Below, in pieces: positions 8,409 through 16,614 of a DNA stretch of 64,000 nucleotides. Position 1 is the first letter of the stretch, and each line of letters opens with the position of its first letter. The notes beneath the pieces were generated by a model. It did not search any database. It was not told the DNA's origin and was given only the letters and a program-made list of their open reading frames with translations. The DNA lies in the NCBI GenBank assembly GCA_934254725.1, contig CAKQLR010000001.1, positions 1 to 64,000 on the forward strand. The letters are read 5' to 3'. Made by a program: the position numbers and the translations under genes. The DNA is from an uncultured Clostridia bacterium (GTDB taxonomy: Bacteria; Bacillota; Clostridia; Christensenellales; Borkfalkiaceae).

Positions 8409-8488
8409 GTTTTCTTATGGAAGCTGCGGTAGTGCCGCCATCTTCTTTTTTATCGAAAGGTCTCTCTGCTTTAAGCCTCCCCTATGCT

Positions 8489-9742
8489 TTAAGCCTCGTC
8501 GAACAAAAACTTCAATCTCATAAGACTTATTCTGTGGCGCATATGCGGGTGGAATTTCATTCCGAGGTCTTTAAGCTCTTCCGAAACCTGAATTTCTTTA
8601 ACCTCGGTAGGGCTGCCCGCCGCAATCATTTTTTCGCGAATAGTCTTTTCGCTCGGCATAGATTTGATAATCTGCCTTATCTTCTGCCAATTCTTTTTAA
8701 TCAAAAAACTGTCGATTTCGTGCGAAACAGGCGGGTTATTGAGTTTTTCCACTTCCGGGTACAGCTCACCGTAAGCCTCTTTCACTTCATTCCAATCTAT
8801 AACTTCTTCCTTGATTTTTACGTCCTCGAACCCTGCGAACTTCTCGTATTCTTTCATTATCAAAAGAGTTGCAACGCCTACTTTTCTGCCGTGAAAATCG
8901 CTCAGCTTACCCTCTAAAAGTTTTTTGCATTCCCAAAAATGCGAAAGAATGTGTTCGGTTCCCGAAGCGGGGCGGGAAGTTTTTACCAGGCTCATGCCTA
9001 TGCCCGTTTTAACAAGCCCTTCAAAAACGGCCATAGCCGTCTGCTCGTCGTTCTCGGTCACCTTGTCGGCAAGAAGCATAAGTTCGTCAACCGCCTCTTT
9101 CGTAAGCGAAGCCACGTTGTCGCAGTAATACTCGCCCGACACCAACGCCGAAACCTGCCAATCTATAAGCCCCACGTACTTGCCGACCATATCGCCGAAG
9201 CCCGCGGATTTCAAAAACGCGGGAGCGTTTGCAAGTATGCGGGAGTCGGCAATAATAACTTCCGGGCTTTTCGCAGGGTACGTGATTTTAAAGTTGCCGT
9301 CCGTAATAGGCGCGCAGTAAGAAGCGAAGCCGTCCATGGAAGGCGCCGTGGCAAACAGACAAAGCGGTTTGTTTTTCCTTGCCGCCGCAAGCCTGCATAT
9401 GTCGTTGAGCGAGCCGCTCCCCACGGAAATAATCCCGTCAACTTCATCGCAAAGCCCCTCTATCGCAACGACCTCTTTCATTTCCGCCACGCGAAGGTCT
9501 TTATAAATACGCTTAACCAATTTAAACCCGGATTTTTCAAGGCTTTCCTTTACGCCGTCCGCCGCAGCCAGAGTATTCTCGTCCGCAACGAAAAGCAGCC
9601 TGCCGAAGAAGCCGTTCTTCTTTAAAATTTCGCCCGCGTCACAGGTAATGCCGCTGCCCGTAGCAATTTCCTTAATGGTAAAATCGTGCTTTCTGCCGCA
9701 CGGGCAATCGGTAAACCTTTTTCTTATTTCGGTCAAATTCAT
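8489..9742 (-). CDS. egsA: sn-glycerol-1-phosphate dehydrogenase (AraM/EgsA)
   Basis: A 417-residue member of the iron-type alcohol dehydrogenase/dehydroquinate synthase fold. VGSGSLNDICR (dinucleotide loop), TAPSMDGFAS (substrate binding), SGTEHILSHFWE and FHGRKVGVAT (metal-binding histidines) match AraM/EgsA. The enzyme reduces dihydroxyacetone phosphate to sn-glycerol-1-phosphate with NAD(P)H. In Bacillus, G1P feeds heptaprenylglyceryl phosphate made by PcrB, but no pcrB is in this window. The start at 9742 has a GGAGGTGG ribosome site. The gene is downstream of obg-yhbY and ends at a strong terminator. Confidence 0.88.
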   Translation of the reverse strand: MNLTEIRKRFTDCPCGRKHDFTIKEIATGSGITCDAGEILKKNGFFGRLLFVADENTLAAADGVKESLEKSGFKLVKRIYKDLRVAEMKEVVAIEGLCDEVDGIISVGSGSLNDICRLAAARKNKPLCLFATAPSMDGFASYCAPITDGNFKITYPAKSPEVIIADSRILANAPAFLKSAGFGDMVGKYVGLIDWQVSALVSGEYYCDNVASLTKEAVDELMLLADKVTENDEQTAMAVFEGLVKTGIGMSLVKTSRPASGTEHILSHFWECKKLLEGKLSDFHGRKVGVATLLIMKEYEKFAGFEDVKIKEEVIDWNEVKEAYGELYPEVEKLNNPPVSHEIDSFLIKKNWQKIRQIIKSMPSEKTIREKMIAAGSPTEVKEIQVSEELKDLGMKFHPHMRHRISLMRLKFLFDEA

Positions 9743-9768
9743 AATCCACCTCCGGGTTAAAACGAAAA

Positions 9769-10083
9769 CTAAAACTCTATGTGTTTAATTCCCTTTTTGT
9801 TGCTGAATCTGTACAATATAATCTTATGCCCGATGGTAGCCACAATTTCCGCGTTCAGCTCTTTCGCAAGGTCGTCGCCAAGCTCTTTTGCCGAAAACGC
9901 AGCGTTCTTCAAAACGGTAACTTTAATTAGTTCGCGTGCTTCGAGCGCCTCGCTGAGCGAGTTTATAAACGTTTCGGTAAAGCTTCCGTCGTCCTCGTTC
10001 ACGCTTGATTTTCCAAGCTGAGCCACCGGCTCTATGCATTGCGCAAGACTGCGCAGATTACTTCTTTCTTTAGAATTTAACAT
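9769..10083 (-). CDS. yhbY: YhbY-family CRM-domain RNA-binding protein
   Basis: A 104-residue single CRM domain: LNSKERSNLRSLAQ at the start, LGKSSVNE, the basic-hydrophobic LIKVTVLKN, and a closing ATIGHKIILYR strand that corresponds to the GxxG-type loop of the fold. YhbY proteins bind pre-50S particles and act in ribosome assembly. The start at 10083 is preferred over a longer open frame because GGAGA lies 6 nt upstream and because the longer form would read across the intergenic repeat at 10125-10150. It sits between obg and egsA, on the same strand, 26 nt before egsA. Confidence 0.88.
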   Translation of the reverse strand: MLNSKERSNLRSLAQCIEPVAQLGKSSVNEDDGSFTETFINSLSEALEARELIKVTVLKNAAFSAKELGDDLAKELNAEIVATIGHKIILYRFSNKKGIKHIEF

Positions 10084-10124
10084 AAATTTCTCCGTGTAAT
10101 ATCCGTATAATTTTAAATACAAAA

Positions 10125-10150
10125 GCGCCATATATCGCGCATTAACGCGC
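10125..10150 (+). repeat. Interspersed GCGCG-core hairpin, copy between obg and yhbY
   Basis: GCGC arms at 10125-10128 and 10147-10150 enclose an 18-nt loop whose centre is TATATCGCGCATTAA, followed on the plus strand by ATTTTTT. It lies 42 nt upstream of the yhbY start. Its core is identical to the one at 41069-41083 read on the other strand. Confidence 0.6.
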
Positions 10151-10174
10151 ATTTTTTAAAAACAGAACGCCGTC

Positions 10175-11440
10175 TTAGTCTATAAAATCGAACTCCGTTT
10201 CCCCTATAACCACTATGTCGCCGTCTTTCGCGCCGAGCTTTCTCAGTGCTTTTATTACGCCCTTTTCTCTGAGCGTTTTCTGCATATAGGCAAGCGAATC
10301 GTAATCGTCGAGAACGACGTTCCTTTCAAGCAAATCCACAAGAGGACCGAACACAACGAAAGCGCCGTCGTCATTGCGCTCTATTTCGAAATCGTTATGG
10401 TCGGGTCTTTCGTAAACGAATTCCTCGTGTTCGATAGGCGCCGCCTCGGGAAGCGTCTGCAGAACGGAATATATCTCGTCAAGCGCTTTATCCAGCCCCT
10501 CCGCCGATATAGCCGAGCAAACGAAAATTTTATATTTCCTGCCGAATTTTTTCTTGAAAGCTTTTACGTTTTCCTCTGCGCCGAAAATATCAGCCTTGTT
10601 AAGGATAACCACCTGCGGAAGTTCCGCAAGCTTCTCGCTGTACTCCTTAAGCTCCGCGTTGATTTTTATAAAGTCCTCTATCGGGTCGCGCCCCTCTACG
10701 CCGCTTATATCCACAACGTGGGCAAGCATTCTCGTCCTTTCTATATGTCTGAGAAAATCGTGCCCGAGCCCCGCGCCTTCCGCAGCGCCCTCTATAAGCC
10801 CGGGGATATCCGCAACCACAAAGGATTTTTCATACCTGCTCACCACTCCGAGGTTTGGCGAAATGGTAGTAAAATGGTAGTTGGCAATCTTCGGCTTCGC
10901 CCCCGAAATTTTTGAAAGCATCGTGCTTTTACCTACGTTCGGGAAGCCCACAAGCCCTACGTCCGCAATAACTTTAAGCTCCAGAAGCAAATATCTTACG
11001 GGCGTTTTCTCACCCTTTTGCGCAAAATGCGGGGTATGGCGCTTACTTGTGGTGAACCTTACGTTGCCCTTTCCTCCTCTGCCGCCGTCAAGAACTTTCA
11101 CCTTTTGCCCGTCGTAGTAAACGTCCGCAATGATCATGCCGCTGTCACGGTCTTTTATAACCGTTCCAGGGGGAACCGCAATCACTTTATCCTGCCCGTT
11201 TTTACCGTGGCAGTTGTTCGTGTCCCCCTTTCCGCCGTCCTCAGCGCGGAACTTATGCGTAAATTTAAAATCTATCAGGCTGGATTTAGACTTATCCCCG
11301 ACGAAGTAAATACTTCCGCCGTCTCCGCCGTCTCCGCCGTCCGGACCGCCCGTCGCAACGCCCTTGAACCTCTTGAACGAGGTCATTCCGTCACCGCCGT
11401 CGCCCGATTTAATTGAAATAACTTGTCTGTCGGTAAACAT
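10175..11440 (-). CDS. obg: Obg GTPase
   Basis: A 421-residue Obg/CgtA protein with three domains: the glycine-rich OBG fold (1-158, with many GGDGG turns), a G domain (GFPNVGKST near 165, DIPGLIEG, NKAD, SAISAEG) and a C-terminal OCT domain (about 345-421). Obg binds 50S precursors and ties ribosome assembly to (p)ppGpp and growth. The start at 11440 (MFTDRQVISIKSGDGG) is the conserved one and has CGGAGA upstream. It is followed by yhbY, another ribosome assembly factor. Confidence 0.97.
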   Translation of the reverse strand: MFTDRQVISIKSGDGGDGMTSFKRFKGVATGGPDGGDGGDGGSIYFVGDKSKSSLIDFKFTHKFRAEDGGKGDTNNCHGKNGQDKVIAVPPGTVIKDRDSGMIIADVYYDGQKVKVLDGGRGGKGNVRFTTSKRHTPHFAQKGEKTPVRYLLLELKVIADVGLVGFPNVGKSTMLSKISGAKPKIANYHFTTISPNLGVVSRYEKSFVVADIPGLIEGAAEGAGLGHDFLRHIERTRMLAHVVDISGVEGRDPIEDFIKINAELKEYSEKLAELPQVVILNKADIFGAEENVKAFKKKFGRKYKIFVCSAISAEGLDKALDEIYSVLQTLPEAAPIEHEEFVYERPDHNDFEIERNDDGAFVVFGPLVDLLERNVVLDDYDSLAYMQKTLREKGVIKALRKLGAKDGDIVVIGETEFDFID

Positions 11441-11489
11441 AATATCTCCGTTTTTTATAATTGTTTAAAGCAAATATTGCCGATTCTTT

Positions 11490-11503
11490 CGCGTTTTACG
11501 CGG
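11490..11503 (+). repeat. Interspersed GCGCG-core motif, divergent copy upstream of obg
   Basis: CGCGTTTTACGCGG with following TTTTCTC lies about 50 nt upstream of the obg start. It is a shorter, poorer match to the family described at 52789. A separate 7-bp inverted repeat CGCATAT/ATATGCG lies at 11567-11584, between nfnB and obg, without a clear U-run. Confidence 0.4.
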
Positions 11504-11623
11504 TTTTCTCTTTTAGCGCCAGCCTACCAAGCAAAGACGCAAATCGCTTAAACGTATCCGCGCCTGCGCATATAAGCATATGCGGCAAAATTCAAAGCTC
11601 ACGTTCTTCAGCCCCGATATACG

Positions 11624-12988
11624 TTATTCTGCGATAACGCCCAGGTCGGAAAGAATAGCCTTAGCAGCCTTTCTTCCCTGCCCCATAGCGTTGATAACGG
11701 TAGCCGCACCGGTAACCGCGTCGCCGCCTGCATACAGACGCGGTTGACTTGTCCTGCCTTCCTCGTCGGTAACTATAACGCCTTTTCTTCCCGTTTCGAG
11801 CGAAGGGAACGACCTTGAAATAAGCGGGTTAGGCGAAGTACCCAGCGCCATAATCACGGCGTCGCACTCTATATCGAACTCGCTGCCCGCAACAGGAACA
11901 GGCGATCTTCTGCCCGAAGCGTCAGGCTCGCCAAGCTCCATTCTTATACACGTAACGCTTTTTACGAAACCGTTCTCGCCGTTAATCCTTACGGGGTTAC
12001 AAAGCAGGTTAAGCTTAACGCCCTCTTCCTCCGCGTGAACTATTTCCTCAGCCCTCGCAGGCATCTCCGTTCTGCTTCTTCTGTACACAAGCGAAGCCTC
12101 CGCGCCGAGCCTTAAAGCCGTCCTCGCGGCGTCCATAGCCACGTTACCCGCACCCACAATAACCGCCTTTTTCGCACGATATACGGGGGTTTTGCTGTTT
12201 TTATCGTAAGCCTTCATAAGGTTTACGCGTGTTAAATATTCGTTTGCGGAGAACACCCCGTTCAGGTTTTCGCCCTCTATATTCATAAACATCGGAAGCC
12301 CCGCGCCCGTTCCTATAAACGCTGCGTCGTACTCTGTTAAAAGTTCGTCTATCGTCAAAGTTTTTCCTATAACAACGTCCGTCGAGAACTTCACCCCGAG
12401 CTTTTCAAGCTCTCTCGTTTCCTTTTCGACAAGTTTTTTGGGAAGCCTAAATTCGGGTATGCCGTAAACGAGAACGCCGCCCGTTTTATGGAATGCCTCG
12501 AAAACGGTAACGTCAACGCCGGCTTTCGCAAGGTCGCCCGCGCACGAAAGACTTGCGGGTCCGCTCCCCGCTACGGCAACTTTTTTACCGCAGGAAGCCG
12601 CCCGTTTATAATCGACCTCCGCATTGTCCGCGACAAACCTTTCGAGAAGCCCTATAGCAACGGGCTCGCCCTTGATGCCTCTTACGCACTTGCTCTCGCA
12701 CTGGGTCTCCTGCGGGCAAACTCTTCCGCAGATAGCGGGCAGCGAGCTATCGGCCAAAATAGCTTTCTTCGCACCCGAAACGTCACGCCCCCTGACAAGC
12801 AAAATAAATTTGGGAATATTCACGCCTACGGGGCACCCCTTCATACACGGAGCGTTTTTGCAATTCAGACATCTTTCGGCTTCGGCATAAGCCGTCTTTT
12901 CTGTAAAGCCGAGGCACACCTCCGAAAAATCTTTAGCCCTTTCCTCGGGATTTCTCACTACGGGAGAATTTCTTTTTAGTTCAGCCAT
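11624..12988 (-). CDS. nfnB: NADPH-dependent glutamate synthase small-chain-like subunit, NfnB of bifurcating transhydrogenase
   Basis: A 454-residue FAD/NAD(P) protein of the GltD/NfnB type. The N-terminal domain carries cysteines for two [4Fe-4S] clusters (CLNCKNAPCMKGCP near residue 40, CGRVCPQETQCESKC near 90). An FAD-binding GSGPASLSCAG follows, then the NADPH-binding GAGNVAMDAARTALRLG, and the closing YAGGDAVTGAATVINAMGQG. Alone it would be called glutamate synthase small subunit, but it overlaps by 8 bp with the ferredoxin reductase-like nfnA. NfnAB couples NADH, ferredoxin and NADP+ in anaerobes by flavin-based bifurcation. No glutamate synthase large subunit is in the window. Confidence 0.88.
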   Translation of the reverse strand: MAELKRNSPVVRNPEERAKDFSEVCLGFTEKTAYAEAERCLNCKNAPCMKGCPVGVNIPKFILLVRGRDVSGAKKAILADSSLPAICGRVCPQETQCESKCVRGIKGEPVAIGLLERFVADNAEVDYKRAASCGKKVAVAGSGPASLSCAGDLAKAGVDVTVFEAFHKTGGVLVYGIPEFRLPKKLVEKETRELEKLGVKFSTDVVIGKTLTIDELLTEYDAAFIGTGAGLPMFMNIEGENLNGVFSANEYLTRVNLMKAYDKNSKTPVYRAKKAVIVGAGNVAMDAARTALRLGAEASLVYRRSRTEMPARAEEIVHAEEEGVKLNLLCNPVRINGENGFVKSVTCIRMELGEPDASGRRSPVPVAGSEFDIECDAVIMALGTSPNPLISRSFPSLETGRKGVIVTDEEGRTSQPRLYAGGDAVTGAATVINAMGQGRKAAKAILSDLGVIAE

Positions 12989-13814
12989 TTTTCTTTTCCC
13001 CCCTGATTTTGCAATAATGTTCGGCTTCTGTTTCCCTGTAAATGCCCGAACGGTTCACGGCTTCGTCGAAGTCCACCTCGTCGCCGTAGAATTCCGGACC
13101 GTCCACGCAGGCATACTTCGTCTTGCCGCCGACGGTAATTCTGCACCCGCCGCACATGCCCGTGCCGTCAACCATAATGGAGTTCATCGAAACGACCGAA
13201 CGCACGCCGAAATTTTTAGCCACAAGGCAGGTAGCCTTCATCATCTTAAGCGGGCCGACTGCAAACACGCAATCGTAGCCGCCCCTCGAAAGAAGCTTTT
13301 CGACCGCCTGAGTAACAAAACCCTTTTCGCCGTAGCTTCCGTCGTCCGTCATTATTATAAGTTCGTCCGAATACTCTTTAAAATCGTTTTCGTGAATAAT
13401 CAGTTCTTTATTTCTCGCGCCGAGAACAATGGTAACCTTTTTGCCCTGGTTTTTAAGCTCCCTTGCCTGCGGCAGAATAACCGCGCTGCCGATGCCCCCG
13501 CCTACTAAAATAATATTGTTGAATTCGCCAAGGTCTGTAGCGTTCCCGAGCGGACCTACGAAATCGGCAATATAATCTCCCGCCTCTTTTTGAGAAAGAA
13601 GATACGTCGCCTCGCCCACCGTCTGAACTATAATATCAACCGAGCCTTTCTCTCTGTCAAAGCCCGCAACGGTAAACGGAACGCGCTCGCCGTCCTCGTC
13701 CACTCTTAAAATAATAAATTGCCCCGCCTTACACTTTTTTGCGGCGAGGGGAGCGAGAATCTCGTATTCGCAAGTATTCTCGTTCAACCTTTTTTTTGAT
13801 AAAATCTTAAACAT
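12981..13814 (-). CDS. nfnA: Ferredoxin-NADP reductase-like subunit, NfnA of bifurcating transhydrogenase
   Basis: A 277-residue flavoprotein of the ferredoxin-NADP reductase/dihydroorotate dehydrogenase electron-transfer family. It has an FAD-binding barrel (ERVPFTVAGFDREKG), an NAD-binding half (LVGGGIGSAVILPQARELK) and a C-terminal cysteine cluster (GMCGGCRITVGGKTKYACVDGPEF) for a [2Fe-2S] centre. It overlaps nfnB by 8 bp, so translation is likely coupled. In NfnAB this subunit takes NADH and passes electrons across the bifurcating FAD in NfnB. The same family serves as PyrK, but no pyrD is adjacent, which favours NfnA. Confidence 0.87.
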   Translation of the reverse strand: MFKILSKKRLNENTCEYEILAPLAAKKCKAGQFIILRVDEDGERVPFTVAGFDREKGSVDIIVQTVGEATYLLSQKEAGDYIADFVGPLGNATDLGEFNNIILVGGGIGSAVILPQARELKNQGKKVTIVLGARNKELIIHENDFKEYSDELIIMTDDGSYGEKGFVTQAVEKLLSRGGYDCVFAVGPLKMMKATCLVAKNFGVRSVVSMNSIMVDGTGMCGGCRITVGGKTKYACVDGPEFYGDEVDFDEAVNRSGIYRETEAEHYCKIRGEKKNG

Positions 13815-13883
13815 ATTTCACCTTAATATTAAGAATAAGTGCCTTAAAACTCACATTAACACAAATTTTATGCAATCGGCAAC

Positions 13884-14522
13884 TCACTTGTTCGCAGTCT
13901 TTTCCGCCCACTCGCATTCCTCGTAAATCGGACAGGAAGCGCATTTTGGCTTTCTCGAATCGCATATATTTCTGCCGTGAAAAATCAGCAGATGATGGGC
14001 TTTGCTCCACACGTTTTTATCCAGAATTTCCATAAGTCCGCGCTCCACCTGTTCGGGCGTTTTGCCGCGGGCAAGCCCGGTGCGGTTCGCAACCCTGAAA
14101 ACGTGAGTATCCACGGCTATCGCGTCGCCGCCCATGCCCACGCTGTAAACGACGTTCGCCGTTTTTCTGCCTACGCCTGCAAGCGTGCGCAATTCTTCAA
14201 GCGTTCGGGGGACCTCTCCGCCGAACTTTTCCACTATATCTCTGCAGGCGGAAAGAATATGCGCCGCCTTGCTTTTATACAGCCCGCAGGAAAAAATTTT
14301 CCGTCCAAGCTCCTCTTCGCTCAGCGTAAGCATAGCCTCGGGCGTGCCGTATTCCTTAAACAGTTTTTCGGTCACGATATTCACCCGCTTATCCGTGCAC
14401 TGCGCCGAAAGCATCACCGCGATAAGCAGCTCGAAGTTGTTTTGAAACTTTAAAGCAGGCTTGGCGTCGGGATACAAAACCTCGAGTTTTTGCGTGATAA
14501 CGGAGGCTTTTTGCTTATCCAA
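13884..14522 (-). CDS. nth: Endonuclease III, TTG start
   Basis: A 212-residue DNA glycosylase/AP lyase for oxidised pyrimidines. The helix-hairpin-helix LAGVGRKTANVV holds the catalytic lysine, VDTHVFRV holds the catalytic aspartate, and CX6CX2CX5C at the end (from CDSRKPKC) binds the [4Fe-4S] cluster. The start is taken as TTG at 14522: GGAGG at 14533-14537 is 9 nt upstream and it lies 4 nt after the stop of the PH-domain gene. The frame stays open for a further 62 codons, but that stretch overlaps the neighbour's acidic tail and reads as basic low-complexity, so I reject it. Confidence 0.93.
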   Translation of the reverse strand: MDKQKASVITQKLEVLYPDAKPALKFQNNFELLIAVMLSAQCTDKRVNIVTEKLFKEYGTPEAMLTLSEEELGRKIFSCGLYKSKAAHILSACRDIVEKFGGEVPRTLEELRTLAGVGRKTANVVYSVGMGGDAIAVDTHVFRVANRTGLARGKTPEQVERGLMEILDKNVWSKAHHLLIFHGRNICDSRKPKCASCPIYEECEWAEKTANK

Positions 14523-14526
14523 CTTA

Positions 14527-15210
14527 TTATTCCTCCGTTTTTTCCTCGGGTTCGTTCCCGCTTTCGGCAGTCGCTTTTTCCGAAGTCTCGCCGTTGTTTC
14601 CCTCTTCGGTCGTTCCAGCGTCGGTTGTTTCCGAAACCTCTTTTTCGCTATCCGTTCCCTCTTCGCCTGCGGCTTCGCCGCTCTTTTTGAACAGCGCCTT
14701 GTACGCACGTTTGAAATTCTTCTGCGCGTCCTCTATGGACCTTAAAACAATTTTCTCGTCGCCAGTTTCAATCACTATTTTACCCGAACCGAGTATCATT
14801 TCCGCAAGCGATCTTTTCAGAAACGCATCGTCGATGTCGTCCTTTGAAACGAATTCCACGCTGTCGTGCGCAAACGAATGGACAATAATCAACCTTTTAT
14901 CCGTAATATAATACTCGTCGCCGCGTATTCTCTCGTTCTCCCTTATAACCGAAGCAAGCCATACGCCCACGGGCACAAGGTGTAACACCACCGCGCCTAT
15001 CGTAAGCAAAAGATAGTAAACGTTGAACTTTCCGAAAATGGTATTGTACCCCGCATAAGCGAGCACAAGCACTTCGGCAGCAAGCCAAAGAAGCAGAACG
15101 GGAAACACGTTGAACACCGAACAAAGCAAAAGTTCTCCGTCCTTAGCCTTTCCCCTCCAAAGAATTTTCTCGTCGGCTTTCAAGTATTTTTCAATAGTAA
15201 TTTCAGCCAT
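14527..15210 (-). CDS. Membrane protein with bacterial PH domain and acidic tail
   Basis: A 227-residue protein. After a short cytosolic start (LKADEKILWRGKAK, typical of bPH proteins) come two membrane helices (about 27-52 and 64-88), then a bacterial pleckstrin-homology domain (EYYITDKRLIIVHS through KIVIETGDEKIVLRSI) and a disordered tail of about 60 residues rich in Glu, Thr and Ser. Function is unknown; bPH proteins are usually envelope-associated. It lies between recF and nth, 4 nt before the nth start, and a GC-core repeat lies 27 nt upstream of its ATG. A second bPH-type membrane protein lies at 44408-45142. Confidence 0.75.
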   Translation of the reverse strand: MAEITIEKYLKADEKILWRGKAKDGELLLCSVFNVFPVLLLWLAAEVLVLAYAGYNTIFGKFNVYYLLLTIGAVVLHLVPVGVWLASVIRENERIRGDEYYITDKRLIIVHSFAHDSVEFVSKDDIDDAFLKRSLAEMILGSGKIVIETGDEKIVLRSIEDAQKNFKRAYKALFKKSGEAAGEEGTDSEKEVSETTDAGTTEEGNNGETSEKATAESGNEPEEKTEE

Positions 15211-15236
15211 AACAACCTCTTATATTTTACCTGAAC

Positions 15237-15259
15237 CCCGCGTTAACGCGCGATTCGGG
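15237..15259 (+). repeat. Interspersed GCGCG-core hairpin, copy between recF and the PH-domain gene
   Basis: CCCG (15237-15240) and CGGG (15256-15259) enclose a 15-nt loop with GTTAACGCGCGATT; CAACTTTTA follows. It is 27 nt upstream of the downstream start codon. Confidence 0.55.
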
Positions 15260-15316
15260 CAACTTTTATATTTTTAGCCTCTTCTTGCGGGCTATCTCGC
15301 AAGGCAAAACGCCAAG

Positions 15317-16402
15317 CTATCGCACAAGGCTCCCGCTTGAAACTTCAAAGCGTTTATACGTCCTGCCGTTCATGGAAGCGTCCGTTTCCGTACAGGTAAT
15401 AATTGTTTGAATGCCCTCCGTTCTTTCAAGGACTTTCTCCCTTCTGAACGCGTCCAGTTCGCTTAGCGCGTCGTCGAGGAGCAGCACCGGGTACTCCGCA
15501 AACCTGAAGTTAAACACTTCAAGCTCGGCAAGTTTAAGCGAAAGCGCAGCCGTGCGCTGTTGCCCCTGAGAGCCGAAAATTTTAACGTCCTCTCCGTTTA
15601 TTTTTATTTTAAGGTCGTCGCGGTGCGGTCCCACCGTAGTATACCCGAGGGATATATTCTTTTCCATCGTCTCTTTCAAGTCCGAAAGAATCTGCCCCGC
15701 GATCATTTTCTCGTCGCCCTCGTAGCGATAGCCTGCGGAAACTTCCAACTCCTCCGCGCCGCCCGTTATAAACGCATGCGCCTCTTTCGCGTACGGGGCA
15801 AGCAGTCTTAAATATTCATTTCTGTCCTTGACTATAACCGCCGCGGCTTTTGCAAGTTGCGCGTCCCAGATAGGCAGCGTATCCCTCACAAGCTCCTTGT
15901 CCTCGTCTTTTAAAAGAGAGTTCCTCTGCGAAAGAATTTTCTTATATTTCTGCAGAGAATAAAAATATTTTCTGTCCATCTGCGAAAGCGAAATATCCAG
16001 AAATCTTCGTCTGTCGTCGGGCGTCTCCTGTATAAGTTTAAGCTCGCCGGGGTTAAAGAACACGGAGTTTATATTACCGAGCAGCTCCCCCATTCTCAGC
16101 ACCTGAACGCCGTTTATTTTAATGTCTTTTTTGTCGGGGTAAAAGGAAATTTCCGCCTTGACGTCGCCGTATCTCGTAACCGCCGTGCCGGAAATATAAG
16201 CGCTGTCGCAGCCGTACTTCACCACCTGTTTATCCCTCGTCGCGCGTGGGGAATACCCCGTGCAAAGATAAAAAACGGCTTCGGCAGCATTTGTTTTGCC
16301 CTGCGCGTTTCTGCCGCAAATCACGTTTATGCCTTCCGAGAACTCAAAAGTTTCATCTGAATAATTGCGGAAGTTTTTAAGTTTAAATTCCGAAATATAC
16401 AT
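15317..16402 (-). CDS. recF: DNA replication and repair protein RecF
   Basis: A 361-residue SMC-like ATPase that loads RecA at gaps with RecO and RecR. Walker A is GRNAQGKTNAAEA (near 34), the signature is GSQGQQRTAALSLKLAE (near 275), and Walker B is YPVLLLDDALSELD (near 305). The N-terminus MYISEFKLKNFRNY is classic. Unlike the usual dnaA-dnaN-recF order on one strand, recF is here divergent from dnaA and dnaN is absent. The product is full length. Confidence 0.97.
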   Translation of the reverse strand: MYISEFKLKNFRNYSDETFEFSEGINVICGRNAQGKTNAAEAVFYLCTGYSPRATRDKQVVKYGCDSAYISGTAVTRYGDVKAEISFYPDKKDIKINGVQVLRMGELLGNINSVFFNPGELKLIQETPDDRRRFLDISLSQMDRKYFYSLQKYKKILSQRNSLLKDEDKELVRDTLPIWDAQLAKAAAVIVKDRNEYLRLLAPYAKEAHAFITGGAEELEVSAGYRYEGDEKMIAGQILSDLKETMEKNISLGYTTVGPHRDDLKIKINGEDVKIFGSQGQQRTAALSLKLAELEVFNFRFAEYPVLLLDDALSELDAFRREKVLERTEGIQTIITCTETDASMNGRTYKRFEVSSGSLVR

Positions 16403-16614
16403 AATCCAAATTATACGGCGGCAGAAAATTCCACAAAAAAATTTTGCGGGGCTACCCCGTTATTACTTTCTTTTATTGTCGAAATGTAGTATAATAAATA
16501 GCACACTAAAATTTGAAATCCAAAAGCGAAGCGCGCCGAACAAGCCACACACGACACATTCATAGGTATTATAACAAATAACGACGCAAAAAGCAATCTT
16601 CGCGAGGAGAAATT
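16403..16614. promoter_or_regulatory. recF-dnaA divergent spacer
   Basis: This 212-bp AT-rich spacer contains a TATAAT at 16490-16495 on the plus strand, a candidate dnaA -10 box with only a weak -35, and a GAGGAGA ribosome site just before the dnaA ATG. I searched by eye for TTATCCACA-type DnaA boxes on both strands here and in 17956-18072 and saw none, so origin function is not supported. Confidence 0.45.
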
